Shown here piece by piece: positions 52,402-61,833 of a stretch of DNA of 64,000 bases (position 1 is the first letter of the stretch; the number at the start of each line of letters is the position of its first letter). The DNA is from Acidiluteibacter sp963716125 (lineage in GTDB: Bacteria; Bacteroidota; Bacteroidia; Flavobacteriales_E; Vicingaceae). The stretch covers positions 372,001-436,000 of the forward strand of contig OY970294.1 in assembly GCA_963716125.1 (NCBI GenBank), written 5' to 3'. Both the position numbers and the translations under genes were made by a program. The notes under the pieces are model-generated. The model ran no database searches. It had not been told where the DNA came from and saw only the letters and a program-made list of their open reading frames with translations.

Positions 52402-53256
52402 ATGATAAAAGAGTTTACTTCTGCAGAACTATTAAATAGTTTTATATTAGAAGAAAAAAAGAAGGGCAAACAGATTGGTTTTGTGCCAACTATGGGGGCT
52501 TTGCATGAAGGTCATCTATCTCTAATCAAGCAATCCTTGAAAAATAATGACTGGACAGTGTGTAGTATTTTTGTTAATCCTAAGCAGTTTAATAGTTTAG
52601 AAGATTTAGAAAAATATCCTAGAACCGAAAAATCAGATATAAAGTTGCTTGAAAAATATCATTGTCAAATTGTATTTATTCCTACGGTAGATGAGATATA
52701 TCCACCTGAATCGAATAAGAACATTTCATTTAATTTTGGGGCATTGGAAGAAGAAATGGAGGGAAAGCACCGTCCTGGTCATTTTAATGGAATGGCAATA
52801 GTCGTTAAAAGATTATTTGATATTGTATCACCCACTAATGCTTATTTTGGAAAAAAAGATTTTCAACAGCTGATGATTGTTAAAAAGCTGGTAGAAATGG
52901 AAAAATTAGCCATTAATATAGTCGGCTGTGAAATAAAAAGAGAAGAAAATGGCTTGGCGATGAGCTCTAGAAATAAACTTTTAACAGATCAAGAAAGAGC
53001 AGATGCTGCTATTATTAATCAGCAGCTGCAATATGTTGCTAAAAATTATCACGCTGATCAAGTGGAGGAACTCATAGAATATGCAATAAAAACCATTAAT
53101 TCTTTGCCATCTTTGCAAGTAGAATATTTAGAAATTATGGATGCTAGAGACTTAAGTAGAAACAAAGTATCAAAAAAGGACTTTCAGCCTCATATTTTTA
53201 CAGCAGTAAGAGTAGGAAATATTAGATTGATAGACAATTTGCCGATAAATGTTTAA
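52402..53256 (+). CDS. panC: Pantothenate synthetase
   Basis: 284 aa. Joins beta-alanine and pantoate using ATP. Motifs: GFVPTMGALHEGHLSLI with the HxGH nucleotidyl-transfer signature, FVNPKQFNSLEDLEKYPR, EGKHRPGHFNGMAIVVKRLF (here GKHRPGHFNG), YFGKKDFQQL and GLAMSSRNKLL (KMSKS-like SSRN). Followed after 12 bp by panD, which makes its beta-alanine substrate. Confidence 0.97.
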   Translation: MIKEFTSAELLNSFILEEKKKGKQIGFVPTMGALHEGHLSLIKQSLKNNDWTVCSIFVNPKQFNSLEDLEKYPRTEKSDIKLLEKYHCQIVFIPTVDEIYPPESNKNISFNFGALEEEMEGKHRPGHFNGMAIVVKRLFDIVSPTNAYFGKKDFQQLMIVKKLVEMEKLAINIVGCEIKREENGLAMSSRNKLLTDQERADAAIINQQLQYVAKNYHADQVEELIEYAIKTINSLPSLQVEYLEIMDARDLSRNKVSKKDFQPHIFTAVRVGNIRLIDNLPINV

Positions 53257-53268
53257 TTTTGCGCCCTT

Positions 53269-53622
53269 ATGCAAGTACAGGTTTTAAAATCTAAAATCCA
53301 TAGAGTTAAAGTGACTCAAGCGGATTTAAATTATATAGGCAGTATCACTATCGATGAAGATTTGATGGAAGCTGCCAATATGATAGAAGGAGAAAAAGTT
53401 CAAATAGTGAATATTAATAATGGTGAAAGATTAGAAACATACATTATTAAAGGTACAAGGGCATCTGGTGAAATTTGTCTCAATGGGCCTGCGGCAAGAA
53501 AAGTGGCAGTAGGTGATATTGTGATTCTTATAACCTATGGGATTATGGACTTTGAAAAAGCGAAACAATTTAAGCCCACCGTTATTTTTCCTGATGAAAA
53601 TACCAACCAACTAAAAAAATAA
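53269..53622 (+). CDS. panD: Aspartate 1-decarboxylase proenzyme
   Basis: 117 aa, normal for the pyruvoyl enzyme. Self-cleavage site Gly24-Ser25 in NYIGSITID; Lys9, Tyr22, Thr57 and Tyr58 are in place. Makes beta-alanine for panC. N-G-P-A-A-R motif (LNGPAARKV) present. The next gene begins 2 bp after the stop. Confidence 0.97.
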   Translation: MQVQVLKSKIHRVKVTQADLNYIGSITIDEDLMEAANMIEGEKVQIVNINNGERLETYIIKGTRASGEICLNGPAARKVAVGDIVILITYGIMDFEKAKQFKPTVIFPDENTNQLKK

Positions 53623-53624
53623 AT

Positions 53625-54626
53625 TTGAAAAAATTCATCTTCTCCTTTTTAAAAATAGGTCTTCCTTTAGCTTTTGGAATTTTTTTAATTTGGTATGTAT
53701 TTAATGGATTGACAGAAGAAGAAAAAAAGCATTTATATTTCTCTTTTAGTCATGCCAATTACTTCGTTGTTTTACTGTCCATTTTTTTCGGAATCTTAAG
53801 TCATGTTTCACGTGCTATTCGATGGAAATACACCATTGAGCCTTTAGGAAAAACTCCTGGTTTTTGGAATAGCTTTTTTGCAGTGATGATTGGTTACATT
53901 GCTAACCTTGCATTTCCGAGGTTGGGTGAAATTACTAGGCCTGGTTTGTTGGCAAAGTATGAAGGGATTCCATTTAATAAACTTTTAGGAACAATTGTAG
54001 CTGAGCGTGTTGCAGACTTAATCATCTTAATGGCAATTACCGCTACTGTTATATTTATAGAATTAGATCAATTGAGAGAATTATTGAAAGAAACTATTGC
54101 TCAAGGCGGAGATAAATTCTCGATACAGAATTTAATTATTTTAGGTCTTATAGCTATTGTTGGAGGAACGGTTTTCATCTTATTGATGGTTTCTAAATCT
54201 AAAAATCCATTTTTTGCAAAAATCCGTGAATTATTTAAAGGAATTTTAGAAGGTGTCAAATCAATTGCCACCATGAAGAAAAAAGGACTTTTTCTTTTAC
54301 ATACCTTATTTATTTGGGTGATGTATTTAGCTATGTTCTATGTTTGTTTCTTTGCATTAGAAGACACTCAAGATGTTCCATTTGTTGGAGTTATGGCTGC
54401 ATTTGTTTTAGGCGGTTTGTCCATAGTTTTTGTGCAAGGCGGAATAGGTGTATATCCTATTGCAGTAATGAAAACTTTAATGATTTACGGTGTTCTAAAC
54501 ACATCTGCATTAGCTTTAGGGTGGATTATTTGGACGGCTCAAACGGTAATGATTATTGTTTTAGGTGTAATTAGTATCATATTAATTAGACAAATAAATA
54601 AGAATAAAGATGTTGTCACAAATTGA
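53625..54626 (+). CDS. Lysylphosphatidylglycerol synthase TM-region family (UPF0104) membrane protein
   Basis: 333 aa from TTG 53625. Seven to nine membrane helices with the family's marks: SHVSRAIRWKYTIEPLG, FWNSFFAVMIGYIANLAFPRLGEITRP (shown in parts: IGYIANLAFPRLGE), VAERVADLIIL, and VQGGIGVYPIAV. The family is the flippase-like part of MprF and is common next to panD in Bacteroidota. Substrate unknown. The hldE2 gene overlaps its end by 17 bp. Confidence 0.9.
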   Translation: MKKFIFSFLKIGLPLAFGIFLIWYVFNGLTEEEKKHLYFSFSHANYFVVLLSIFFGILSHVSRAIRWKYTIEPLGKTPGFWNSFFAVMIGYIANLAFPRLGEITRPGLLAKYEGIPFNKLLGTIVAERVADLIILMAITATVIFIELDQLRELLKETIAQGGDKFSIQNLIILGLIAIVGGTVFILLMVSKSKNPFFAKIRELFKGILEGVKSIATMKKKGLFLLHTLFIWVMYLAMFYVCFFALEDTQDVPFVGVMAAFVLGGLSIVFVQGGIGVYPIAVMKTLMIYGVLNTSALALGWIIWTAQTVMIIVLGVISIILIRQINKNKDVVTN

Positions 54627-55113
54627 TATAATTCAATCTAAAATCAGGACTATTGAAGATTTCCGTCCAATTTTGAATACTTGGAAATTTAAAGGAGAAA
54701 AGATAGTTTTTACCAATGGCGTTTTTGATATTTTACATCCTGGGCACATTGATTATCTTGCGAAAACAAAAGATTTAGGGACAAAGTTAATTATCGGATT
54801 AAACTCAGATAAATCTACAAAAATGCTCAATAAAGGCGTCAATAGACCTATTCAAGGTGAAGAGAATAGAGCTTTTTTACTAGCGGCTATGCAGTTTGTT
54901 GATGCTGTTATTATTTTTGACGAAGAAACACCTTACAATTTAATTCAGAAAATTGTGCCAAATGTATTGGCCAAAGGAGGAGATTATAAAGTGGAACAAA
55001 TTGCAGGTCATGATATTGTTTTAGCAAATGGAGGAGAAGTGAAAATTATTGATTTTTTAGAAGGTCACTCCACTACATCCATTGAGCAAAAAATAAAGAA
55101 TTTCAAAGATTAA
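54610..55113 (+). CDS. rfaE2: D-glycero-beta-D-manno-heptose 1-phosphate adenylyltransferase
   Basis: 167 aa, stand-alone HldE C-terminal (cytidylyltransferase-like) domain. Nucleotidyl-transfer signature FTNGVFDILHPGHIDYL with HPGH, then GLNSDKST, GENRAFLLAAMQFVDAV and LAKGGDY. Activates heptose for the LPS core. The kinase half (HldE1) is elsewhere. Overlaps the preceding gene by 17 bp, so translation is probably coupled. Confidence 0.93.
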   Translation: MLSQIDIIQSKIRTIEDFRPILNTWKFKGEKIVFTNGVFDILHPGHIDYLAKTKDLGTKLIIGLNSDKSTKMLNKGVNRPIQGEENRAFLLAAMQFVDAVIIFDEETPYNLIQKIVPNVLAKGGDYKVEQIAGHDIVLANGGEVKIIDFLEGHSTTSIEQKIKNFKD

Positions 55114-55171
55114 TAGACCTAGATTTCGGCTCTTTTTTGTAAATTCGTAGAGTATATTTCAAAATGTATTT

Positions 55172-56035
55172 ATGAAAACACAGCTAAGCCTCTTTTTTTT
55201 ACTCATTACTTTTTTTGCTTTTAATCAAAATAAGAGCACTGATTTACAACTTATATTGTCGCAAGCAAAAGCTGATTACAATCAAAAACAGTATGAAAAG
55301 GTAGAAACAGAATTAGATGAGTCTTTAAATCAATTTGATGATAATTACGAATATGTCAAATTATTAGCAGATGCAAAGCATAAGTTAGAAAAGTATGAGG
55401 CTGCCGATAAATTATATACAGATGCCATCCAACTTAACAAGGAAGATTTTTCTGTTTTTTTTAATCGTGGAGCAGCTAGAATATTTTTATTAGATTATAA
55501 AAATGCATTAAAAGATTTAAATATTGCCATAAAAATGTATCCTGACTCTGCTGAAATGTATTATTATAAGGGTTATGCCGAAGCTAAATTGTTTAAATAC
55601 AACGATGCAATAGTGAGTTATAATAAAGCAATAGAATTGAAGCCAAATTATGCAGCTGCTATTTATAACAGAGGAGCGGCTAAAGGAGAGTTAGATGAAT
55701 TTGATGCAAGTATGGCTGATTTTAATACCGCTTTAGCTTTAAAACCTGATCTGGATGATGGATATTTAAATTTAGCTTTAGCCAATTTAGGTCTTGAGAA
55801 GTATCAAGAAGCTATAGATGGCTTTGATAAAGTGATCCAACTGAGGGATAAAAATTTAGCCAAAGCCTATTTTTATAGAGGCGAGGCCTTTTTTGAATTA
55901 GATAAAAGAGAAGAAGCTTGCGCAGATTATAATCGATCTATGAACTTAGGTTATGAGTCTGCTAAAATCCGACAAAGAAATCTTTGTGGCAGCAAGAAAA
56001 AAGATAAACGATCAGATATAGATATCATATTTTAA
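55172..56035 (+). CDS. Tetratricopeptide-repeat protein
   Basis: 287 aa. Signal peptide (LSLFFLLITFFAFNQ), then at least six TPR units of 34 residues, for example AEMYYYKGYAEAKLFKYNDA, AAIYNRGAAKGELDEFDAS and AKAYFYRGEAFFELDKREEA. One late unit carries CADYNRSMNLGYESA and RNLCGSKKK, with two cysteines. Probably periplasmic scaffold. radA follows after 9 bp. Confidence 0.88.
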   Translation: MKTQLSLFFLLITFFAFNQNKSTDLQLILSQAKADYNQKQYEKVETELDESLNQFDDNYEYVKLLADAKHKLEKYEAADKLYTDAIQLNKEDFSVFFNRGAARIFLLDYKNALKDLNIAIKMYPDSAEMYYYKGYAEAKLFKYNDAIVSYNKAIELKPNYAAAIYNRGAAKGELDEFDASMADFNTALALKPDLDDGYLNLALANLGLEKYQEAIDGFDKVIQLRDKNLAKAYFYRGEAFFELDKREEACADYNRSMNLGYESAKIRQRNLCGSKKKDKRSDIDIIF

Positions 56036-56044
56036 ATCAAATCA

Positions 56045-57415
56045 TTGGCTAAATTAAAGAAAGCATTTTTTTGTCAGAATTGTGGGGCACAATCGCCCAA
56101 ATGGGAAGGTAAGTGTCAGACTTGCGGAGAGTGGAATACCTATGTTGAAGAAATTATTGAGAAGGCATCTGAAAGTAATACTGTCAAATCTTTGATTACT
56201 TCTAAAAAGCGGTTGAAACCAACAAGGATTTCAGATGTTACTTTTAGTGAGGAACATCGCTATCCATTAAGCGATTCTGAATTAAATAGAGTTTTAGGTG
56301 GAGGCCTTGTAGCAGGATCATTAATTCTATTTGCTGGAGAGCCTGGTATTGGTAAATCTACTTTGCTATTGCAGTTGGCTATGCAAATGAAGGGTATTCG
56401 AATCGTTTATATTTCGGGGGAAGAAAGTGAACAGCAGATTAAAATGCGAGCAGAACGGTTAGGTTCATTAAATGAAGAATGCTATTTGTTTACGGAAACT
56501 TCCATGCAGAATATAATGATTCATTTGGCTGAATTAGAAGCTGATATTGTTATTGTAGATTCCATTCAAACGATACATACTCAACTCATAGAATCTTCGG
56601 CAGGAAGCATTTCACAAATTAGAGAATGTAGTTCTGAGTTGATGAAATTTGCTAAAGAAACTGCTACTCCAGTTTTCTTAATTGGTCATATTACAAAAGA
56701 TGGTAGCATAGCAGGCCCCAAAGTTTTGGAACATATGGTAGATGTGGTACTTCAATTTGAAGGAGATAGAAACTTTATGTATCGTTTGTTACGAGCTTCT
56801 AAAAACCGTTTTGGCTCAACCAACGAATTGGGAATTTACGAAATGAATAGTAAAGGGTTGAAAGTAATAGACAATCCTTCAGAATTATTAATTGGAAATA
56901 GAGAAGAACAACTTAGTGGTTCTGCTACAGCAGCTACTGTTGAAGGAATTCGTCCCTTATTAATCGAAGTTCAAGCCTTAGTGAGCACGGCGGCTTATGG
57001 TACACCTCAAAGATCATCTACAGGTTTTGATTTACGAAGATTAAACATGCTCTTAGCAGTTTTAGAAAAACGTTGTGGTTTTAAATTGGGAATTAAAGAT
57101 GTGTTTTTAAATATTGCAGGTGGTATAAGAGTAGATGATCCTGCAATTGATTTGGCAGTTATTTCTGCTATTTTATCTTCTTCAGAAGATATTCCTATTC
57201 ATGCTAAATATGCTTTTGCTGCCGAGGTAGGTTTATCTGGAGAAATAAGACCTGTGAGCAAAATAGAACAACGCATATTAGAAGCTCAAAAATTGGGATT
57301 TGAAAAAATTGTTATTTCTAAATACAATCGCAAAGGCTTAGATCAAAAAAACTATCACATTGAATTGATCTTTGTTGCTAAAATTGATGCTGTTTTTGAA
57401 ATTTTATTTGGTTAA
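56045..57415 (+). CDS. radA: DNA repair protein RadA
   Basis: 456 aa. Zinc finger CQNCGAQSPKWEGKCQTC at about residues 9-26, RecA-like ATPase with Walker A GEPGIGKST (about 100), VDSIQT as Walker B, the RadA-specific KNRFG motif and a Lon-like C-terminal domain (VDDPAIDLAVISAILSS, GEIRPVSKIEQRI). Branch migration during recombination. Start is TTG 56045; no ATG precedes the zinc finger. 2 bp before the next gene. Confidence 0.96.
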   Translation: MAKLKKAFFCQNCGAQSPKWEGKCQTCGEWNTYVEEIIEKASESNTVKSLITSKKRLKPTRISDVTFSEEHRYPLSDSELNRVLGGGLVAGSLILFAGEPGIGKSTLLLQLAMQMKGIRIVYISGEESEQQIKMRAERLGSLNEECYLFTETSMQNIMIHLAELEADIVIVDSIQTIHTQLIESSAGSISQIRECSSELMKFAKETATPVFLIGHITKDGSIAGPKVLEHMVDVVLQFEGDRNFMYRLLRASKNRFGSTNELGIYEMNSKGLKVIDNPSELLIGNREEQLSGSATAATVEGIRPLLIEVQALVSTAAYGTPQRSSTGFDLRRLNMLLAVLEKRCGFKLGIKDVFLNIAGGIRVDDPAIDLAVISAILSSSEDIPIHAKYAFAAEVGLSGEIRPVSKIEQRILEAQKLGFEKIVISKYNRKGLDQKNYHIELIFVAKIDAVFEILFG

Positions 57416-57417
57416 TA

Positions 57418-58029
57418 ATGATAGCTAAAATTCCTTATTTGGTTAAAAAGTATTATCCTAATTTGATTTGGGAAATACCTACCGAAAAAAAAGAAGTTTT
57501 TATCACTTTTGATGATGGACCCATCCCTGAAGTGACACCTTGGGTATTAGAAATATTAAAAAAATACAATGTAAAGGCTACTTTTTTTTGTATTGGAGAG
57601 AATGTTGAAAAACATCCTGAAATTTTTCAACAAATCATTAATGATGGGCATGCTGTAGGTAATCATACTTATAATCATATAAAAGGTTGGCAATATAATG
57701 ACGAAGAGTATTTAGAAAATACCTTAAAGGCTGCGCGTTTAATTGAGTCAAAACTTTTTAGACCGCCTTATGGCAGAATAAAAAAGTCTCAGATTAAATT
57801 ATTGCAAGAAAATAATTTTGAAATAGTTATGTGGAGTTCTTTAAGCGGTGATTACAATAAAAATAGAAGTGCTAAACAGTGTTTTAAAAACATCAAAAAC
57901 ACGCTGAAACCAGGAGGAATTATTGTATTTCATGATAGTTTGAAAGCTGAAAAAAACATGAAAGTTACGTTGATAGAAACTTTAGAATATTTAAAAAAGG
58001 AAAATTATACTACTTCATTAATTTCATAA
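57418..58029 (+). CDS. Polysaccharide deacetylase (NodB domain)
   Basis: 203 aa. NodB homology domain: FITFDDGPIPE (catalytic base Asp-Asp), ATFFCIGENVEKHPE, GHAVGNHTYNH (metal-binding His), FRPPYGRIKKSQ, and IVFHDS with the late His. CE4 family, removing acetyl or similar groups from surface or peptidoglycan sugars. No signal peptide is obvious, so location is unclear. Last gene of the plus-strand run. The 158 bp after it (58030-58187) hold no gene; a CCTCCG/CGGAGG pair at about 58080 and 58160 is the only structure noticed. Confidence 0.92.
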   Translation: MIAKIPYLVKKYYPNLIWEIPTEKKEVFITFDDGPIPEVTPWVLEILKKYNVKATFFCIGENVEKHPEIFQQIINDGHAVGNHTYNHIKGWQYNDEEYLENTLKAARLIESKLFRPPYGRIKKSQIKLLQENNFEIVMWSSLSGDYNKNRSAKQCFKNIKNTLKPGGIIVFHDSLKAEKNMKVTLIETLEYLKKENYTTSLIS

Positions 58030-58187
58030 TAATTTTATTCAGAATCCTTATCTTTTAAATTACTCAATAACTATCTTCCCTCCTCCGTTAATTCTTCGCA
58101 AACCAAATTAGCTAAAGTACTAAAAAGGCTAGAAAGTTATGAATTACAAGTTACTTCGGAGGGCAAGATTTTTCCAATATTAGTAAT

Positions 58188-59924
58188 CTATTCTATCACA
58201 ACCTTCAATACCTGCTTATCTCCTTTACCTACAATAGTGATAAAATAAACCCCTGCTTTATGATTTTTAAAATGCAACTGCTGTTGCATCAGATTTTCAT
58301 TTAGTTGAAAAGTTTGAACTACTTTACCATTTATATCTATTAAGTTGGCTATACTGCTCAATGGTTTACCTATAAGATTGGTGAAGTTTTTGGCAGGATT
58401 GGGATAAACTAAAACGCCTTTTTCTGCTTTTATAAAATTATTTTTAATACCTACAGGCAATTTTTTATTGCAAGGCAAATCATAACGGGCTATAAACACA
58501 TCATTTTTTCCTCTAGCGATGAGGGTATCTCCTGCTACAAAAAGTGTATCATTAAAATATCCTGCAACAATAATAGATGAATCTATAAAAGTGAAATTGG
58601 TAATACCATCATAAGCTCCTAAAGTATAAAGCATATCTTCACACAAATAATTTCCTTGACGGTCAAATAAGGCAAAGAAATTATCGGAGTTTCCCAATTG
58701 ACTTTTATCAACACTTTCCATATAATCATTGGTGCCAGAATACGTCATTTTTTCATTAAATCTACCACCTACTGCCATAAAATCTTTGTTGGCTGCTGTT
58801 GAAAAATTCCATGAAGTCATTGCATAAGTACCAGTGTTGTGCCTTAATCCTATCACATTTCCAGTAGATGCATCTAATAATAACAAGGCACTTTCTTGTG
58901 AAGTATTACTTCCTGTTTTGTATTTTTGAGCACCAAAATAAACAGTATCAACAGATGATGAAGTAAAATTAATTGCTGCAAATACGGTATCTCCCAATAC
59001 AGCACCATCATAAGCTTGATCATAATAATTTTTTGAACTTAAATAACTCCATTTGTATTGGGCTAGCGAATCAAATGCTAAAACATAAGTATTCACAAAA
59101 TTTGCTGTATCTTTAAACAAAGTATCATTACCAACTATTAAAAAATCTCGTTGAAAGGCTCCAATAAAGTAAGAATTTCCATTATCATCCATATCCCAAC
59201 TAAAAACTGTTGGTAAATTAAAATAATCTTTAAAAGGATATCTTTTAACATCGATATAATTGCCATTTTGATCAAAGCGTGCAATGTGATAGACCGCATC
59301 TATCGTATCTTGATTAAACAATATAATATTTTGTCCAGGAGATATTAATACATTTAGTTTTTTTGATTTATCTAAATAAATTTCTCCTCCTACATCTATA
59401 TAGTAATTACTCAATGAATCAAATCCATAAGGTTTGTGCCATAGCAAATTGCCTCCTGAATCTAATTTAGCAGCATATGTTCCAAGACTATCAAATGAAA
59501 TAGCAGTATTACTAAACGTATGTGCAGGTCTTTGTAGATTATAGTATAAACTTCCCGTAACGTATATATTCCCTTCTTTATCTACCTCCATAAAACCTAC
59601 TCCGTCAGAACTACCTCCTCCTGCATAATTGTGCCATAAGTTTTTACCTTGAAAATTATACTTACCTACCCACATATCCTCCTGACCATAATTATATAAA
59701 ATAGGTAAAAAATTAGAATCGTATTGTATATTGCCTGCACTGTCTCGTACATAAAGATCCTCTACTACTCCCGCAACATAAATATTACCCCACTGATCAG
59801 TTGTTATACTATGAATACTTTCTTCTCCTGCATCACCATGACTCACTGCCCATTGCCAACCGCCTTGTGCAATACATAAATTAGAGAAAAGGATTAATAT
59901 CAGAGTTTTTATTAAATTTTTCAT
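58188..59924 (-). CDS. Secreted SBBP-like beta-propeller protein with T9SS type A sorting domain
   Basis: 578 aa. Signal peptide (LILILFSNLCIAQ), then repeated blades of the SBBP/NHL-like kind (DQWGNIYVAG, DKEGNIYVTG, DDNGNSYFIG). The last ~80 residues are a T9SS C-terminal sorting domain (VYPNPAKNFTNL, GVYFITIVG), so the protein is exported by the type IX system and probably anchored on the surface. Function not known. Lies 7 bp before an orphan sorting-domain fragment upstream. Confidence 0.88.
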   Translation of the reverse strand: MKNLIKTLILILFSNLCIAQGGWQWAVSHGDAGEESIHSITTDQWGNIYVAGVVEDLYVRDSAGNIQYDSNFLPILYNYGQEDMWVGKYNFQGKNLWHNYAGGGSSDGVGFMEVDKEGNIYVTGSLYYNLQRPAHTFSNTAISFDSLGTYAAKLDSGGNLLWHKPYGFDSLSNYYIDVGGEIYLDKSKKLNVLISPGQNIILFNQDTIDAVYHIARFDQNGNYIDVKRYPFKDYFNLPTVFSWDMDDNGNSYFIGAFQRDFLIVGNDTLFKDTANFVNTYVLAFDSLAQYKWSYLSSKNYYDQAYDGAVLGDTVFAAINFTSSSVDTVYFGAQKYKTGSNTSQESALLLLDASTGNVIGLRHNTGTYAMTSWNFSTAANKDFMAVGGRFNEKMTYSGTNDYMESVDKSQLGNSDNFFALFDRQGNYLCEDMLYTLGAYDGITNFTFIDSSIIVAGYFNDTLFVAGDTLIARGKNDVFIARYDLPCNKKLPVGIKNNFIKAEKGVLVYPNPAKNFTNLIGKPLSSIANLIDINGKVVQTFQLNENLMQQQLHFKNHKAGVYFITIVGKGDKQVLKVVIE

Positions 59925-59931
59925 AGTAGTT

Positions 59932-60252
59932 TTATTTATTGACGATTAATCTTTTGATGATTCTTTTCTCCATTTGATTGGTCTCCTTATTTAAGGCACT
60001 CAATTCTATAATATACATCCCAGAAGGATAATTAATAAGAGAAACTTGTTTGCTTCCTAAGCTATTATTTACTTCTAACTCTTCCACCAAACTGTAATAG
60101 TTGTTGAAGATTCTTATTTTAAGGACGGATGTATTTAAATAGGGTTGCCATGCTATTTGCACATGATCATTTGCAGGGTTTGGAATAATAGAGAAATCAT
60201 TAAAATTGAATGATAAATATTTTTCAATAGTAGATGTTGAAGTATTTTTGCT
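59932..60252 (-). pseudogene. Orphan T9SS C-terminal sorting domain (3' remnant)
   Basis: Reads from just after a stop at 60253-60255: ...FSIIPNPANDHVQIAW, then ...NYPSGMYIIEL and KRIIKRLIVNK, a typical type A sorting domain with PNPANDxV. No ATG is available; the first usable start would be a GTG at 60162 inside the domain, which would yield a 76-aa fragment without a signal peptide. The upstream 70 bp are not recognisable. It looks like the end of a lost cargo gene. Confidence 0.75.
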
Positions 60253-60322
60253 TTAAAGATTGAACTTGGTGTTAGATCAGTTTTTTAAAGGATTTAAATA
60301 ATCTTACAAAAGTAGAAAGAGA

Positions 60323-61273
60323 TTACTCCTTCTCCTCTTCTTCCTCTTTTTTTGGCTTTTTCTCTTTTGGTGCGTTGTTGGGTTTATCCGGAAACCTTAT
60401 TCCAATCATTAATTCATGTGTGCCTGTGCTGTATTTAGCAATGCTAGATTGGATAAAATCATAAGAATAGCCCAATGAAAAGGTTTTATTTAAAGTTATT
60501 CCGCCTACTAAAGCTACGGCATCATCTTTTCTGTAAGAAACCCCAGCCCAATATTGATTGTCATAAATAGCTCTCAATGTTCCTTCATATTGCACCGGAA
60601 TAGGATCTACATATTTTACCAATACAGATGGTTCTATCTGAATTTTATCTGCTACATCGAATTTATATCCTGCTACAGCAAAGTAATGATCTGCTATTCT
60701 TCCTTTACCTTTTTCAATGGTTTCCTTAAATTGTATTTTGCTCTTAATTAATTGAGGTGCTGAAGCACCAAAATAAAATTTATCGCTGTATAAGTATAAA
60801 CTAAATCCTGCATCAGGAATCAAAGTAGATCGCAAGCGATCTACGGCTATATTATCATTTGGATTTTCAAAAACTATTTCACTGCCATCTATGCTGTATT
60901 GTAATAATCCTCCGTTAATTGCCATAGATAGATGCATATTATCAGCTATTTGGATATGATAGGAGTATGCTAAACTAAAACCTGTTCGTCTTGTTGGACC
61001 AGTTACATCAACAAAGATATAACCACCAATTCCCATTTTTTTAGTTTGCAATGGACCATCTACACTTAGTGTAAAAGTTCTTGGTGCATCTGTTATTCCT
61101 TCCCATTGATATCGATTATTTGATCTCGCTTGAAAATAATTTTTAGATCCTGCTATAGCAGGATTTATAATAAATTCGTTCAGTTGATATTGCGTATATT
61201 GAGGCAACTGTTGTGCAAATGATGTTACACAAAAACCAAAGATTATCAGAAGGGTATATATTATCTTTTTCAT
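60323..61273 (-). CDS. PorP/SprF family T9SS outer-membrane protein
   Basis: 316 aa. Signal peptide (TLLIIFGFCVTSFAQ), then an outer-membrane beta-barrel with PorP/SprF hallmarks: QLPQYTQYQLNEFIINPAIAGS at the N-terminus, YSYHIQIADNMHLSMAINGG, FYFGASAPQLI and SLGYSYDF. The tail (KEKKPKKEEEEEKE) is highly charged. Usually paired with the SprB-like adhesin encoded directly upstream, for whose secretion or anchoring it is needed. 2 bp from the end of the adhesin gene. Confidence 0.95.
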   Translation of the reverse strand: MKKIIYTLLIIFGFCVTSFAQQLPQYTQYQLNEFIINPAIAGSKNYFQARSNNRYQWEGITDAPRTFTLSVDGPLQTKKMGIGGYIFVDVTGPTRRTGFSLAYSYHIQIADNMHLSMAINGGLLQYSIDGSEIVFENPNDNIAVDRLRSTLIPDAGFSLYLYSDKFYFGASAPQLIKSKIQFKETIEKGKGRIADHYFAVAGYKFDVADKIQIEPSVLVKYVDPIPVQYEGTLRAIYDNQYWAGVSYRKDDAVALVGGITLNKTFSLGYSYDFIQSSIAKYSTGTHELMIGIRFPDKPNNAPKEKKPKKEEEEEKE

Positions 61274-61275
61274 CG

Positions 61276-61833
61276 TTATCTCATAATAGTTATTGGTCCA
61301 GTAAATGGGTCGAATCTATCCGTTTTTAAATCGATGATATAATAATAGGTTCCCACAGGAACTGGTTTATTATCATACTTTCCATCCCAAGGTATTTTAT
61401 AACCTACAGATTCAAATAAAATTTCTCCCCACCTATTAAATACTTTCACTGTAGTGTTAGGGAAATCTTCTATGAAACTCAAATTCCAAACATCATTTAC
61501 ACCGTCTCCATTTGGAGTAAATCCTGAAGGGAAGGTGATAGGTTCTTCGTACAATACACGCATCGTATCTGATGACATACATCCATTGGTATCTGTTACA
61601 AATAGCGTGTACGTTCTTGTAATTCTTGTATCAGATCTTGGATTGGCTATAGTAGAATCATTTAAATTAATACCAGGCTGCCATAAATATGCGAAGGTGT
61701 TATTAGCACCATTAATGCTAATTTGAGCGATTTCATCATCGTAAATTCTTACATCTTTACCTGCATCAATAAATGGGTTAAAGAGAACTGTTACTGTTTT
61801 AATAGCGGTATCAGCACATCCCATTGCATTCAT
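61276..61833 (-). CDS. C-terminal part of SprB-like adhesin: T9SS type B sorting domain, out of frame with the repeats
   Basis: 185 aa from MNAMGCADTAIKTV. An Ig-like/PKD-like unit (FAYLWQPGINLNDSTIANP) is followed by the gliding-associated C-terminal domain: FPSGFTPNGDGVNDVWN, VKVFNRWGEILFE, WDGKYDNKPVPVGTYYYIID. This type B sorting domain belongs to the adhesin upstream; frames differ by one base near 61870, where reading GQGTYQFAFIAMNAMG upstream of this start restores continuity. As an isolated product it would lack a signal peptide. Confidence 0.88.
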   Translation of the reverse strand: MNAMGCADTAIKTVTVLFNPFIDAGKDVRIYDDEIAQISINGANNTFAYLWQPGINLNDSTIANPRSDTRITRTYTLFVTDTNGCMSSDTMRVLYEEPITFPSGFTPNGDGVNDVWNLSFIEDFPNTTVKVFNRWGEILFESVGYKIPWDGKYDNKPVPVGTYYYIIDLKTDRFDPFTGPITIMR

